Made by a program: the position numbers and the translations under genes
The notes under the pieces: model-generated
What the model saw: the letters and a program-made list of their open reading frames with translations, nothing else
What the model was told of the DNA's origin: nothing
Databases searched by the model: none
In this document: positions 27,288-35,903 of the stretch, piece after piece
Position numbering within the stretch: position 1 is the stretch's first letter
Layout: every line of letters starts with the position of its first letter
Assembly: GCF_010671605.1 (NCBI RefSeq)
Contig: NZ_JAABOO010000001.1
Span: 1,665,190-1,729,189, forward strand
Origin: Leptobacterium flavescens
GTDB lineage: Bacteria; Bacteroidota; Bacteroidia; Flavobacteriales; Flavobacteriaceae
Direction of reading: 5' to 3'
Length of the DNA stretch: 64,000 nt

Positions 27288-30002
27288 TTATTTTATGATT
27301 GTTTCTCTTATCTCAACTATGTTTCCTATTGTTCGTTTATATCCAGCTCTATCATAGAGAAATATTTTTATTTTCTCAAAATCCGTAATAGGCGTATTAA
27401 TAACTTTTATAACATACTTCTCTTTATCGTTATGATAAATGTAAGGTTCAAAATCCCAGGTATCATAATTCCTATTTTTCTTCTTGGAATATTTTAATAG
27501 TTTTTCCTTGTCTTTCTCATATACATAAGTATGAAATCCTATTTTATATTTCTTAATTATTTCATTTGTAATATTGCCATCGAGTTTAAAATAAAATTTA
27601 ATTTCTTTATTAGAAATTCTTTTTGCATATATTCTATTAATAGTAAAATCTTTAGCTAGTATTGCTCTATCAAGTATAGTTGTACTGTTCTCCGTTTCCT
27701 TCGCAATCTTTTCATTTTGATCTAAGAAAAAATTATCTATTTCATATTTTGCAAGCTCTCTTTTATAACCAGGTCTATCAAAAAGAAAGATTTTAAAACT
27801 TTGAAATTGTTTTATTCTGGTATTTATATTAATGCTAATATAGTTTCCGTGATTAGTTTGAACTATTTCATTTTCCTTAACATTCCACAATTCATAATTA
27901 CGCCCTTTTTGTCGTGAATATGTGGATAACATTGGTTTATCTGTATCATCAACAGAACCTCTTAGCCCTATAGTATATTTTCTTAAACTCTCTTTTGTAA
28001 CATTTTCATCCAATTTAAAGATCAAGGAATATTCATTTTCACTCCATTTTAAAACATACATTTTTTTTAGACCAAAGCCATCAATTTTATTGTTTAGTCT
28101 TATTGAATATTCTGTTGAAAGTCGCAAGTTTTCTTCAAAAAAATCTTTATCCAAGCGGAATTTCGGTATTACTAATGATTTTAAAGGCTTTTTAGAATTA
28201 TTCCATAAAATTTTAAAATTTTCCTTAGTATCACTAATTTCTATTTCATCTATATTTTTCTTTTGAAAGCTCTCTATCTTAATAATTGTTCTATTGTTAA
28301 AGGTGCGGGGTATTGAGTCTGTCAAATTAGTCTTAAAAACGATCTGATTTCCTTTTACTGTACGTTCTGCTCTTAGAGCATATAATCCTCTAATGTTTTC
28401 CCCATTGTACTTAGTTAGTGAGTATTGATGAGCTAAAAGTTGTTTTATTGATAATTTATTACGCTCAAACATTGCGGTTATGCTATTTCCTCTTTTGCCT
28501 TCATTAATTGATTCAACCTTAGTACCTAAATTAAACATCTGAGAAACAGAACGAATTCCTTTTGCTGAATAGACATTATCATCTAAAATTATAATATTGG
28601 GCTTTATAAATATCAAGGTTCTATCAAACCTCTCAAAAGGATTAGGTATAAATGTCCCTTTTATAACGGAATAATCTTCTTCAAGCTCTGAATAATTAAT
28701 ATAGCTACTTCTTAAAGGAAAGTTATAATAGTTGGTTTCATTTACAGTAAATGTATTATGCGCTTTAGTACTTTTCAAATACGCTACCGTATCATTCTTT
28801 GAATAACCCCAGCTTCCAGGATCAACAATCAAGTCTTCTTTATTTGAAAATAAGGAAAAAGAAAGATTATCAGAATGTTTGTGAACTCTCAAAAAATGCC
28901 CAGCTATAAAGTTTATATATGTGGAGGTGTCAAAACTATTTCCTTTTTTCCATTCATCTCTTAAAATTGCATATCCAGCATTTTTAAAAACAACATCACA
29001 ATGTTCCGGTTGAGTACCTCTCAATCCGTTACTTTCTATGAAATCAAGTCGAGAATCAGGATATCGCTTGGAATACAGAAGTTTTTCGCTTATTGGATAA
29101 GTATCTCCTTGAAAAGGGTAGATCAAATTTGGCTTTAAAACATACACCAAATAAGATTTCATTTTTTCCAATAGTCCCGTATATTCTTGGCTTGGAGTGT
29201 CTCCAAAATTTTTCATTAATGTTATAAAGTCCTTCAATAAATCCATTATAAATGGATGATATTGAGGTGAGTTCTCAAGGGAAACTCCTTCATCACTTAC
29301 TTCTTTCCGAATTAAGGTATCAAATCTCGATAAAGCCTTTTTTTTCCACTTTGAGGAGAGCTCATAATTCTTAAGTATATAGCTGAGGTATAGCAAGGCT
29401 CTATCCATCATTATTGCATGATTCCCCCCTGTATAATTTCGGTCATCAAATAACCATTCTCCGTACTCAATTAAGTGTTGAGTAATTATTTGCTTAGTAA
29501 GTCTATCTAGTTTATTCGCAAATTTTAAGGTATAATATAGATGAACGAGGTTTATAACTCTATTAGCAACAGCATGGTCATTCCAAATAACCAACTTCCT
29601 TTTTTTTAAAAGGCTTTCGCTTTTATAATTAGAGTTCCATGAATATAAAATTTCCTTAGCTTTTATTAAATACTTCTCATCAGCCTCTTCTTCATATGCT
29701 TTTGTCAAGACAGCAATCATCCTTAAGCTAAAAAAATACGTTTTCCAGGAAGGGTTCTTATACGGGTCAACACTCCAATCTAACTCATCATATTTTACAG
29801 ATTTCCAGCCTCCATTTAAGTTAATATAGTTCCTTAAGATTGTATTCGCGTTATTAACCAATTTATCTGGTTCGTTATTACCTACTCTGCTAAGTAGCTT
29901 GGAAGGTGAAGTCTCAACAAACTCAATGTTTTCTTGCGAACAACTAAAGTGACATACCAATAGGAATGGTATTAGATAATTAAATACTTTTCCGTATTTC
30001 AT
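27288..30002 (-). CDS. Heparinase II/III-like polysaccharide lyase lipoprotein
   Basis: A 904-residue predicted lipoprotein. I chose the ATG at 30002, so the signal runs into FLLVCHFSC with the lipid-accepting Cys near residue 21. Residues about 50-370 form an alpha-helical toroid (NGGWKSVKYDELDW, GGNHAIMMDRALLY, SLENSPQYHPF). A heparinase II/III beta-sandwich follows, with FLRVHKHSDNLSFSLF, VDPGSWGYS and KAHNTFTVN. The last 250 residues hold two related beta-rich repeats that I cannot assign. It probably cleaves uronate- or aminosugar-containing glycan outside the cytoplasm. It lies inside the synthesis operon between rfbA and wecC, so a trimming or editing role is possible. Confidence 0.85.
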   Translation of the reverse strand: MKYGKVFNYLIPFLLVCHFSCSQENIEFVETSPSKLLSRVGNNEPDKLVNNANTILRNYINLNGGWKSVKYDELDWSVDPYKNPSWKTYFFSLRMIAVLTKAYEEEADEKYLIKAKEILYSWNSNYKSESLLKKRKLVIWNDHAVANRVINLVHLYYTLKFANKLDRLTKQIITQHLIEYGEWLFDDRNYTGGNHAIMMDRALLYLSYILKNYELSSKWKKKALSRFDTLIRKEVSDEGVSLENSPQYHPFIMDLLKDFITLMKNFGDTPSQEYTGLLEKMKSYLVYVLKPNLIYPFQGDTYPISEKLLYSKRYPDSRLDFIESNGLRGTQPEHCDVVFKNAGYAILRDEWKKGNSFDTSTYINFIAGHFLRVHKHSDNLSFSLFSNKEDLIVDPGSWGYSKNDTVAYLKSTKAHNTFTVNETNYYNFPLRSSYINYSELEEDYSVIKGTFIPNPFERFDRTLIFIKPNIIILDDNVYSAKGIRSVSQMFNLGTKVESINEGKRGNSITAMFERNKLSIKQLLAHQYSLTKYNGENIRGLYALRAERTVKGNQIVFKTNLTDSIPRTFNNRTIIKIESFQKKNIDEIEISDTKENFKILWNNSKKPLKSLVIPKFRLDKDFFEENLRLSTEYSIRLNNKIDGFGLKKMYVLKWSENEYSLIFKLDENVTKESLRKYTIGLRGSVDDTDKPMLSTYSRQKGRNYELWNVKENEIVQTNHGNYISININTRIKQFQSFKIFLFDRPGYKRELAKYEIDNFFLDQNEKIAKETENSTTILDRAILAKDFTINRIYAKRISNKEIKFYFKLDGNITNEIIKKYKIGFHTYVYEKDKEKLLKYSKKKNRNYDTWDFEPYIYHNDKEKYVIKVINTPITDFEKIKIFLYDRAGYKRTIGNIVEIRETIIK

Positions 30003-30046
30003 TTGATAAGACATTCTTAAAATTACTATACTTTTTTAGGCTGCTG

Positions 30047-31261
30047 CTATTTAAAAACCCCGCAAAAATCCAAAATCACTTTATCTTCAGCATATTTTAA
30101 ATTTTTAAATTCATCATGGGCCACTAAAAATACTACAATATCTGCTTTCTCAGCTGCTTCTTTATAATCCGTAAGCTTAAAAACCTTATGAGATTCAATA
30201 TTCGGTTCAACAATATAATATTCTTCATTATTGGCATCTTGCAGTACTTTTTGAACAATATATTTTGCTGGAGATTCCCTTAAATCATCAATATTCGGTT
30301 TAAAAGCGAGCCCCATTAGTGCAATTCTTGGCTTTCTTCCATTCTTCAACTCAAACTCCAGCTTTGCTGTTTTTACTTTTTCGGCACACCAGAAAGATTT
30401 ATAATTATTAATTTCTCTGGCCTTACCTATTATCTGAGATTCCATAGGATAATCGGCCACAATAAAGTAAGGATCAACAGCAATACAATGCCCTCCAACT
30501 CCACATCCGGGTTGCAGAATATTAACCCTTGGATGTTTATTCGCCAAATTGATCAATTCCCAAACATTAATTCCTGCTTTATCACAGATCAGGGATAATT
30601 CATTGGCAAAAGCTATCTGAACATCTCTTGAAGAATTTTCTACCAGCTTACACATTTCGGCGGTTCTGGCATTGGTTTTATGTAGCTCTCCCTGAATAAA
30701 GTCGGTATAAAATCTAACTGCTTTTTCTGTAGATTCTTCATTAACCCCACCAATAACCCTGTCGTTATGTACTAATTCGTACATAACATTTCCGGGAAGA
30801 ACTCTTTCCGGGCAATAAGCAATATATAATTTATCTCTAAGCTCCGGTCTTTCCGAATAAATAAAGTCCATCATTTTTTCGGTAGTCCCAATCGGTGACG
30901 TCGATTCTATAATGTATAAATCTCCTTCTTTAAGCAAAGGCAAAATAGCTTTGGTTGCAGCTTCAACAAAGGAAATATCCGGTTCATTCTTATCTTTAAA
31001 AGGAGTAGGCACAACTATCAGATAAACATCAGCCTCCACAGGTGTTACAGAAGCTCTTAAATATCCGTCTTTAACCGCGTCTGCGACTGCTTTATCCAGT
31101 TCGGGCTCGATGATATGGATTTCTCCTTTATTAATAGTTTCGACAACATTGGGATTGATATCTACCCCGTGAACATGGGTTTTATTCTGTGCTATTAAAG
31201 CTGCTGTAGGTAATCCGATATACCCAAGCCCCATCATCACTACACTAGCTTTTCCTTCCAT
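30047..31261 (-). CDS. wecC: UDP-N-acetyl-D-mannosaminuronate dehydrogenase
   Basis: A 404-residue UDP-sugar dehydrogenase: N-terminal Rossmann motif GLGYIGLPTA, central dimer helix, and catalytic Cys in GCGVGGHCIAVDP. It oxidises UDP-ManNAc twice to UDP-ManNAcA with NAD. The close position behind wecB (overlap 22 bases) and the family pattern ENSSRDVQIAFANEL support WecC over other UDP-sugar dehydrogenases. Confidence 0.93.
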   Translation of the reverse strand: MEGKASVVMMGLGYIGLPTAALIAQNKTHVHGVDINPNVVETINKGEIHIIEPELDKAVADAVKDGYLRASVTPVEADVYLIVVPTPFKDKNEPDISFVEAATKAILPLLKEGDLYIIESTSPIGTTEKMMDFIYSERPELRDKLYIAYCPERVLPGNVMYELVHNDRVIGGVNEESTEKAVRFYTDFIQGELHKTNARTAEMCKLVENSSRDVQIAFANELSLICDKAGINVWELINLANKHPRVNILQPGCGVGGHCIAVDPYFIVADYPMESQIIGKAREINNYKSFWCAEKVKTAKLEFELKNGRKPRIALMGLAFKPNIDDLRESPAKYIVQKVLQDANNEEYYIVEPNIESHKVFKLTDYKEAAEKADIVVFLVAHDEFKNLKYAEDKVILDFCGVFK

Positions 31262-32397
31262 TCTTTATTGTTAAGTTTTATAATATGGTTTGCAATTCTT
31301 TCACACGCTTTTCCATCTCCATAGGGGTTATGAAGCTTACTCATTTCCGTATAAGCATTGGAATTATTTAAAAGACGGGTTGTCTCTTTTACAATCTTCT
31401 CTTTATCTGTACCTACCAAAAGTACCGTACCGGCATCCACTGCTTCCGGCCTTTCCGTGGTATTTCTCATAACAAGCACCGGTTTTCCCAGACTAGGTGC
31501 TTCCTCCTGAACTCCTCCACTATCGGTTATTATTAAATAAGATCTTTCCATTAACCATACAAATGCCGGATAAGCCAGAGGCGGAATTAAGCTTATATTT
31601 TCAACTTTCTTAAGCAGCTGATATACAGGTTTTTGAACATTTGGATTTAAATGAACAGGATAGATAATCTGAACATCCGTATTTTCAATTGCTATCTGTT
31701 TTAATGATTCACAGATATCAATAAACCCCTGCCCGTGATTTTCTCTTCTATGACCCGTTACCAAAACCAATTTTTTATCTGATTGGACAATGCTTTTGAG
31801 TTTTTCGATCTCCTCATTGTCAAAATTTTCAGATTTCACTTTTTCCACACTGTAAAGCAAAGCGTCTATTACCGTATTTCCAGTAACAACAATAGTATCA
31901 ACGTCCTTGTTTTCATCGATTAGGTTCTTTCTGGAAGTTTCTGTAGGTGCGAAATGTAAATCGGTAACGACCCCCGTCACACATCGGTTCATTTCTTCAG
32001 GAAAAGGCGATTGCATATTAAAAGTCCTCAAACCCGCTTCTACATGGCAAACTTTAGCTCCCGCATAAAACGACGCAATACTGGCTGCCATGGTTGTAGT
32101 AGTATCTCCATGGACATATACATAATCCGGTTTAAAATCTTCTAAAACTGGTTTGAGGTTCAAAATAATGTCGGAGGTTAATCCATATAGGTTCTGATTT
32201 GGCTTCATCAGATCCAAGTCATAATCCGGATCTATTTCAAAGAATGATAGCACCTGATCCAACATCTCTCTATGCTGTGCTGTAATACATATTTTGGTTT
32301 CAAAATAATCTTCCCGGGATTGAAATTCCTTTACCAAAGGAGCCATTTTTATGGCCTCCGGTCTTGTTCCAAATATTATTAAATTCTTAATTTTCAT
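31240..32397 (-). CDS. wecB: UDP-N-acetylglucosamine 2-epimerase (non-hydrolysing)
   Basis: A 385-residue GT-B-fold epimerase converting UDP-GlcNAc to UDP-ManNAc. It has GTRPEAIKMAPL, HGDTTTTMAAS, HVEAGLRT, GHRRENHGQG and SGGVQEEAP. Full length. Its start overlaps rfbD by 11 bases and its end overlaps wecC by 22, so the genes are tightly coupled. It supplies the substrate of wecC. Confidence 0.96.
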   Translation of the reverse strand: MKIKNLIIFGTRPEAIKMAPLVKEFQSREDYFETKICITAQHREMLDQVLSFFEIDPDYDLDLMKPNQNLYGLTSDIILNLKPVLEDFKPDYVYVHGDTTTTMAASIASFYAGAKVCHVEAGLRTFNMQSPFPEEMNRCVTGVVTDLHFAPTETSRKNLIDENKDVDTIVVTGNTVIDALLYSVEKVKSENFDNEEIEKLKSIVQSDKKLVLVTGHRRENHGQGFIDICESLKQIAIENTDVQIIYPVHLNPNVQKPVYQLLKKVENISLIPPLAYPAFVWLMERSYLIITDSGGVQEEAPSLGKPVLVMRNTTERPEAVDAGTVLLVGTDKEKIVKETTRLLNNSNAYTEMSKLHNPYGDGKACERIANHIIKLNNKEWKEKLV

Positions 32398-33187
32398 TAC
32401 TCTTTATTGGTTTGTTTGAAGCCAATTCACTGTTCTTTGGTCTTGCGGCAAAAGTACGATAATTCTTCACTCTTTCAAGCTTTACCTTATCTAACATTCC
32501 ATTCTCTTTAAGAATTTTATAGGCAAAATCAAACCAGGTCATTGCTTCTCCGTCTGTATAGTGATAAATCCCAAATTCTATATCTTTCTTATTTAAAATT
32601 GTCAATATAAAGTGTGCTAAATTTAAAGCATGGGTCGGGCACCCTGTTTGATCATCCGTAATTCGCAAGGTTTCATTAGTACCTGCTTTTTCTAAAATGG
32701 TCTTATAGAAATTTTTACCAAAGTCGGAATAAAGCCAAGAAGTTCTTATAAGATAATATTCCTCTAATATTTCCTGAATATGTTGCTCTCCTTGAAATTT
32801 TGATTTACCATATTCGTTAATCGGATTCGGAGTATCTTCTTCGGTATAAGGTCCTCTTTTTTTTCCGTCGAATACATAATCGGTTGATATATGTATCAAA
32901 GCGATCCCCCTCTTTTTACATACTTCAGCCAGGTTCTTAACTCCGTCAGAGTTTACTTTAAAAGTCTTCTCGGGTTCTTTTTCCGCCTGTTCCACATTAG
33001 TATATGCAGCACAATTAATACAGTAGTCAAAACGGTTTTCAAAAAAGAACTTTTCCAGCTGATCTTTATCAGTTATATTCAAAGATTCTTTTGAAACGAA
33101 CTTAAATCTAAATTCATACGAATCACTTATTTGTTTCAACGCGAGTCCAAGTTGTCCATTTGCACCCGTTATAATAACACTCTTCAT
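32387..33187 (-). CDS. rfbD: dTDP-4-dehydrorhamnose reductase
   Basis: A 266-residue SDR: NADPH motif GANGQLGLAL, STDYVFDGK, and the catalytic pair in YGKSKFQGE. It is the last step of dTDP-L-rhamnose synthesis. It overlaps rfbC by four bases. The tail is slightly shorter than usual (the family is about 280-300 residues), but all core motifs are present. Confidence 0.93.
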   Translation of the reverse strand: MKSVIITGANGQLGLALKQISDSYEFRFKFVSKESLNITDKDQLEKFFFENRFDYCINCAAYTNVEQAEKEPEKTFKVNSDGVKNLAEVCKKRGIALIHISTDYVFDGKKRGPYTEEDTPNPINEYGKSKFQGEQHIQEILEEYYLIRTSWLYSDFGKNFYKTILEKAGTNETLRITDDQTGCPTHALNLAHFILTILNKKDIEFGIYHYTDGEAMTWFDFAYKILKENGMLDKVKLERVKNYRTFAARPKNSELASNKPIKSNEN

Positions 33188-33729
33188 AATAGAAGGTCCT
33201 GAAATGTTCTTAGGTCCTTGTCCTTTTGTGACAAGATTATATGTTCTTTAGGATATTCCCAATCTATATTAAGATCAGGGTCGTCGTATTTAATTCCCGA
33301 TTCCATTTCCCTATCATAGTAATTATCACATTTATAAGAAAAAATGACATCTTCACTAAGAGCAAGAAAGCCATGAGCAAAATTTCCAGGAATAAACAAT
33401 TGAAGGTTATTTTCTTCGCTCAACACAGTTTTTATGTGCTTCCCAAAAGTTAGAGAGTTTTTTCTTAGGTCTACCGCTACATCCAGTACCTTTCCTTTTA
33501 TAACTCTAACCAATTTGGATTGAGCACTTTTATCTTTTTGAAAATGCAATCCACGTAAAACACCTTTTTTGGAAATGGATTGATTGTCCTGAACAAAATT
33601 AACATCTATTCCTGTTTGTTTTAGGAATTGCCTTCTATTAAAGCTTTCAAAAAAGCTTCCCCTTTCATCAACGAAAAGGGTCGGTTTAATAAGATAGCAA
33701 TCTTTAATATATGTTTCTTCTATTTCCAA
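33184..33729 (-). CDS. rfbC: dTDP-4-dehydrorhamnose 3,5-epimerase
   Basis: A 181-residue cupin. It has DERGSFFESFN, the catalytic His in LRGLHFQKD, VIKGKVLDVAVDLRK and FIPGNFAHGFLAL. It catalyses the second step after RfbB toward dTDP-L-rhamnose. It is the first of a tightly overlapping set rfbC-rfbD-wecB-wecC, 61 bases downstream of rfbB. Confidence 0.96.
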   Translation of the reverse strand: MEIEETYIKDCYLIKPTLFVDERGSFFESFNRRQFLKQTGIDVNFVQDNQSISKKGVLRGLHFQKDKSAQSKLVRVIKGKVLDVAVDLRKNSLTFGKHIKTVLSEENNLQLFIPGNFAHGFLALSEDVIFSYKCDNYYDREMESGIKYDDPDLNIDWEYPKEHIILSQKDKDLRTFQDLLL

Positions 33730-33790
33730 AACAATTTACAATCAGAAAAATATTTTATCAAAACGATAGGATCGTTCAGTTAGTGTATAA

Positions 33791-34840
33791 CTAATAATTA
33801 TTATATTGATTTTTGTAATACGTTCTGTATTCTCCAGAAGTTACATTGTTTAGCCACTCCTGATTATTTAAATACCAATCTATAGTCTTTTCAAGACCCT
33901 CCTCAAAGGTAACAGATGGTTTCCAGCCAAGCTCCTTACTTATTTTAGAAGCGTCAATAGCGTAACGTAAATCATGACCTGGTCTATCTTTGACATAAGT
34001 AATCAGTTTCTCTGAAACCCCTTCTTTTCTGTTTAATTTATTATCCATTAACCTACATAACAGCTTAACCAGATCTATGTTTTTCCACTCGTTAAAACCC
34101 CCTATATTATACGTCTGAGCATTTTCACCTTTATGAAAAACGAGATCAATGGCCGTGGCATGATCTTCAACATAAAGCCAATCTCTTGTATAGTTTCCAT
34201 CACCATAAACAGGTAGTGGTTTGTTGTTGATGATGTTATTTATAAAAAGAGGGATTAACTTCTCTGGAAAATGATTGGGGCCGTAATTATTTGAGCAATT
34301 CGTAATTACATAAGGTAAATTATAGGTCTCTCCGTAGGCTCTTACAAAATGATCTGAGCTCGCTTTAGATGCAGAATAAGGTGAATTTGGATCATAAGGT
34401 GTAGATTCAGTAAAAAACCCTTCAGCTCCTAAAGAACCATAAACTTCATCCGTACTAACATGATAAAATCTGTTACGCTTTCCTTTATTATTCCAATTCT
34501 TTTTGGCTGCATTTAAAAGATTAACCGTTCCTATGATATTTGTCCTAACAAAAGCTAAAGGATCTGTTATAGAACGATCTACATGTGATTCTGCAGCAAG
34601 ATGAATTACACTTTCTATTTTATGTTGTTTAAAGATCTCGTCTATGAAACTTTCATTTGTTATATCTCCTTTAAGAAATGTATAATTCGGCCTGTTTTCA
34701 ATATCTTTCAGATTTTCCAAATTTCCCGCATAAGTTAGAGCGTCCAGATTAAAAATATGATAATCTTTATAGTTATTTACAAACCTTCTTACAACATGTG
34801 AGCCGATGAATCCGGCTCCTCCAGTAATTAAAATATTCAT
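33791..34840 (-). CDS. rfbB: dTDP-glucose 4,6-dehydratase
   Basis: A 349-residue extended SDR: NAD motif TGGAGFIGSH (about 6-15), HLAAESHVDRS, STDEVYGSLG, and YSASK as YxxxK. It makes dTDP-4-keto-6-deoxyglucose, the shared precursor for the rhamnose branch (rfbC, rfbD) and the Fuc4N branch (wecE). It follows the Wzz-like gene directly, with no gap. Confidence 0.97.
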   Translation of the reverse strand: MNILITGGAGFIGSHVVRRFVNNYKDYHIFNLDALTYAGNLENLKDIENRPNYTFLKGDITNESFIDEIFKQHKIESVIHLAAESHVDRSITDPLAFVRTNIIGTVNLLNAAKKNWNNKGKRNRFYHVSTDEVYGSLGAEGFFTESTPYDPNSPYSASKASSDHFVRAYGETYNLPYVITNCSNNYGPNHFPEKLIPLFINNIINNKPLPVYGDGNYTRDWLYVEDHATAIDLVFHKGENAQTYNIGGFNEWKNIDLVKLLCRLMDNKLNRKEGVSEKLITYVKDRPGHDLRYAIDASKISKELGWKPSVTFEEGLEKTIDWYLNNQEWLNNVTSGEYRTYYKNQYNNY

Positions 34841-35899
34841 TTATTCTGTTTTTGAATTTTTGTAAGATTTAAGAAAATGGTTTAGTTCTAACAATAACAA
34901 TATCAAAAGTGTAAAAGAAATGAATCCGGTAAAGATCAAAAATTTATAGCTTTTAAAAAGGCTATTTGCCCTGGCTCCTCTTGCAGGAAAATCCGATATT
35001 ACATTGATAATATTAGCTTTATTGGCTTTTTCTTCATTCAATTCAACTATATTTTCCTTTAAGAGGTCCATTTGTTTAATCAACTCAAGCTCTCTATTCT
35101 GAGCTATGTTGTTATCCGCCAAGTTGATGCTCGTTCCCGTCCCAGGGTTCTCTGCTGTTTTGATCATAACCTGTCTGTACAGTTTTTGAAGCGAATCTAT
35201 TTCTTGCGACTGTTTGTTATACAAGCTATCCTGAAGCTTTAAATTCTCATCACTGGTCTGTTTTTGGATCTTGAAATATATATTAGCCGAAATAGAAGAA
35301 ACAATCTCAGGTTGTACTTTTTTTGCTATAGTATTATCATCACTAACAACCGTGATCTTATGAAATCGGGCATCCAAAGAGTTAAAGTTCTTTAGATAAG
35401 ATTCAAAATCTATAACTTTTATAGTGTTAGTATCTAGTTGTCGAATAAAATCATCAAAAAGTTTTACTTTCTGATTTTCATCCGAATAAGATTCTGCAAA
35501 AACCTTTTTGATCGAAGCCGCTTCTCTTTCCGTAATTTTTAATGCCTGGGCTAAAGAAGTTGAGTCCTGTGCCTGAGCTAATTCATTATAAAAACTGATA
35601 TTGTTATATAATTGCTGAACACTGTTGAAGTTAGGCTCCACAACCATAGAAGATTCATATATATCTCCTCTTCTCAGGTCGAGATAAAATCCTATTGCCA
35701 AACCTATTACTCCTGCAATCGCAAATTTTATAAAGTGCTTTTGAAGGAATAAAAGAAGTAATATCAGTAAATGAAACAGGCCTTTAAAAATACTGGCTAT
35801 AAAGTTGAAAAACTTGTTAAAAGCATTTCCGATCAACTTGAAAAGTTGTCCCAGGTCTACTTCTTCAGAACTGTTTTGAGGTTGAACATCCTTACTCAT
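34841..35899 (-). CDS. Wzz-like chain-length determinant
   Basis: A 352-residue inner-membrane protein with two transmembrane helices (about 62-80 and 320-341) enclosing a periplasmic, partly coiled-coil domain (about residues 200-290). This is the topology of polysaccharide co-polymerases (Wzz). It lacks the tyrosine-kinase domain of Wzc-type proteins. It is the first glycan-specific gene after the DUF6909 gene, four bases downstream, and probably sets chain length for the Wzy system. Confidence 0.8.
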   Translation of the reverse strand: MSKDVQPQNSSEEVDLGQLFKLIGNAFNKFFNFIASIFKGLFHLLILLLLFLQKHFIKFAIAGVIGLAIGFYLDLRRGDIYESSMVVEPNFNSVQQLYNNISFYNELAQAQDSTSLAQALKITEREAASIKKVFAESYSDENQKVKLFDDFIRQLDTNTIKVIDFESYLKNFNSLDARFHKITVVSDDNTIAKKVQPEIVSSISANIYFKIQKQTSDENLKLQDSLYNKQSQEIDSLQKLYRQVMIKTAENPGTGTSINLADNNIAQNRELELIKQMDLLKENIVELNEEKANKANIINVISDFPARGARANSLFKSYKFLIFTGFISFTLLILLLLELNHFLKSYKNSKTE

Positions 35900-35903
35900 T
35901 GTG

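Noticed and set aside
33762..33776. AACGAT-AGG-ATCGTT as a terminator after rfbB/before rfbC
   Set aside because: The stem is short, it lies upstream of rfbC in the same operon, and the following T-run is weak; at most a minor attenuator.
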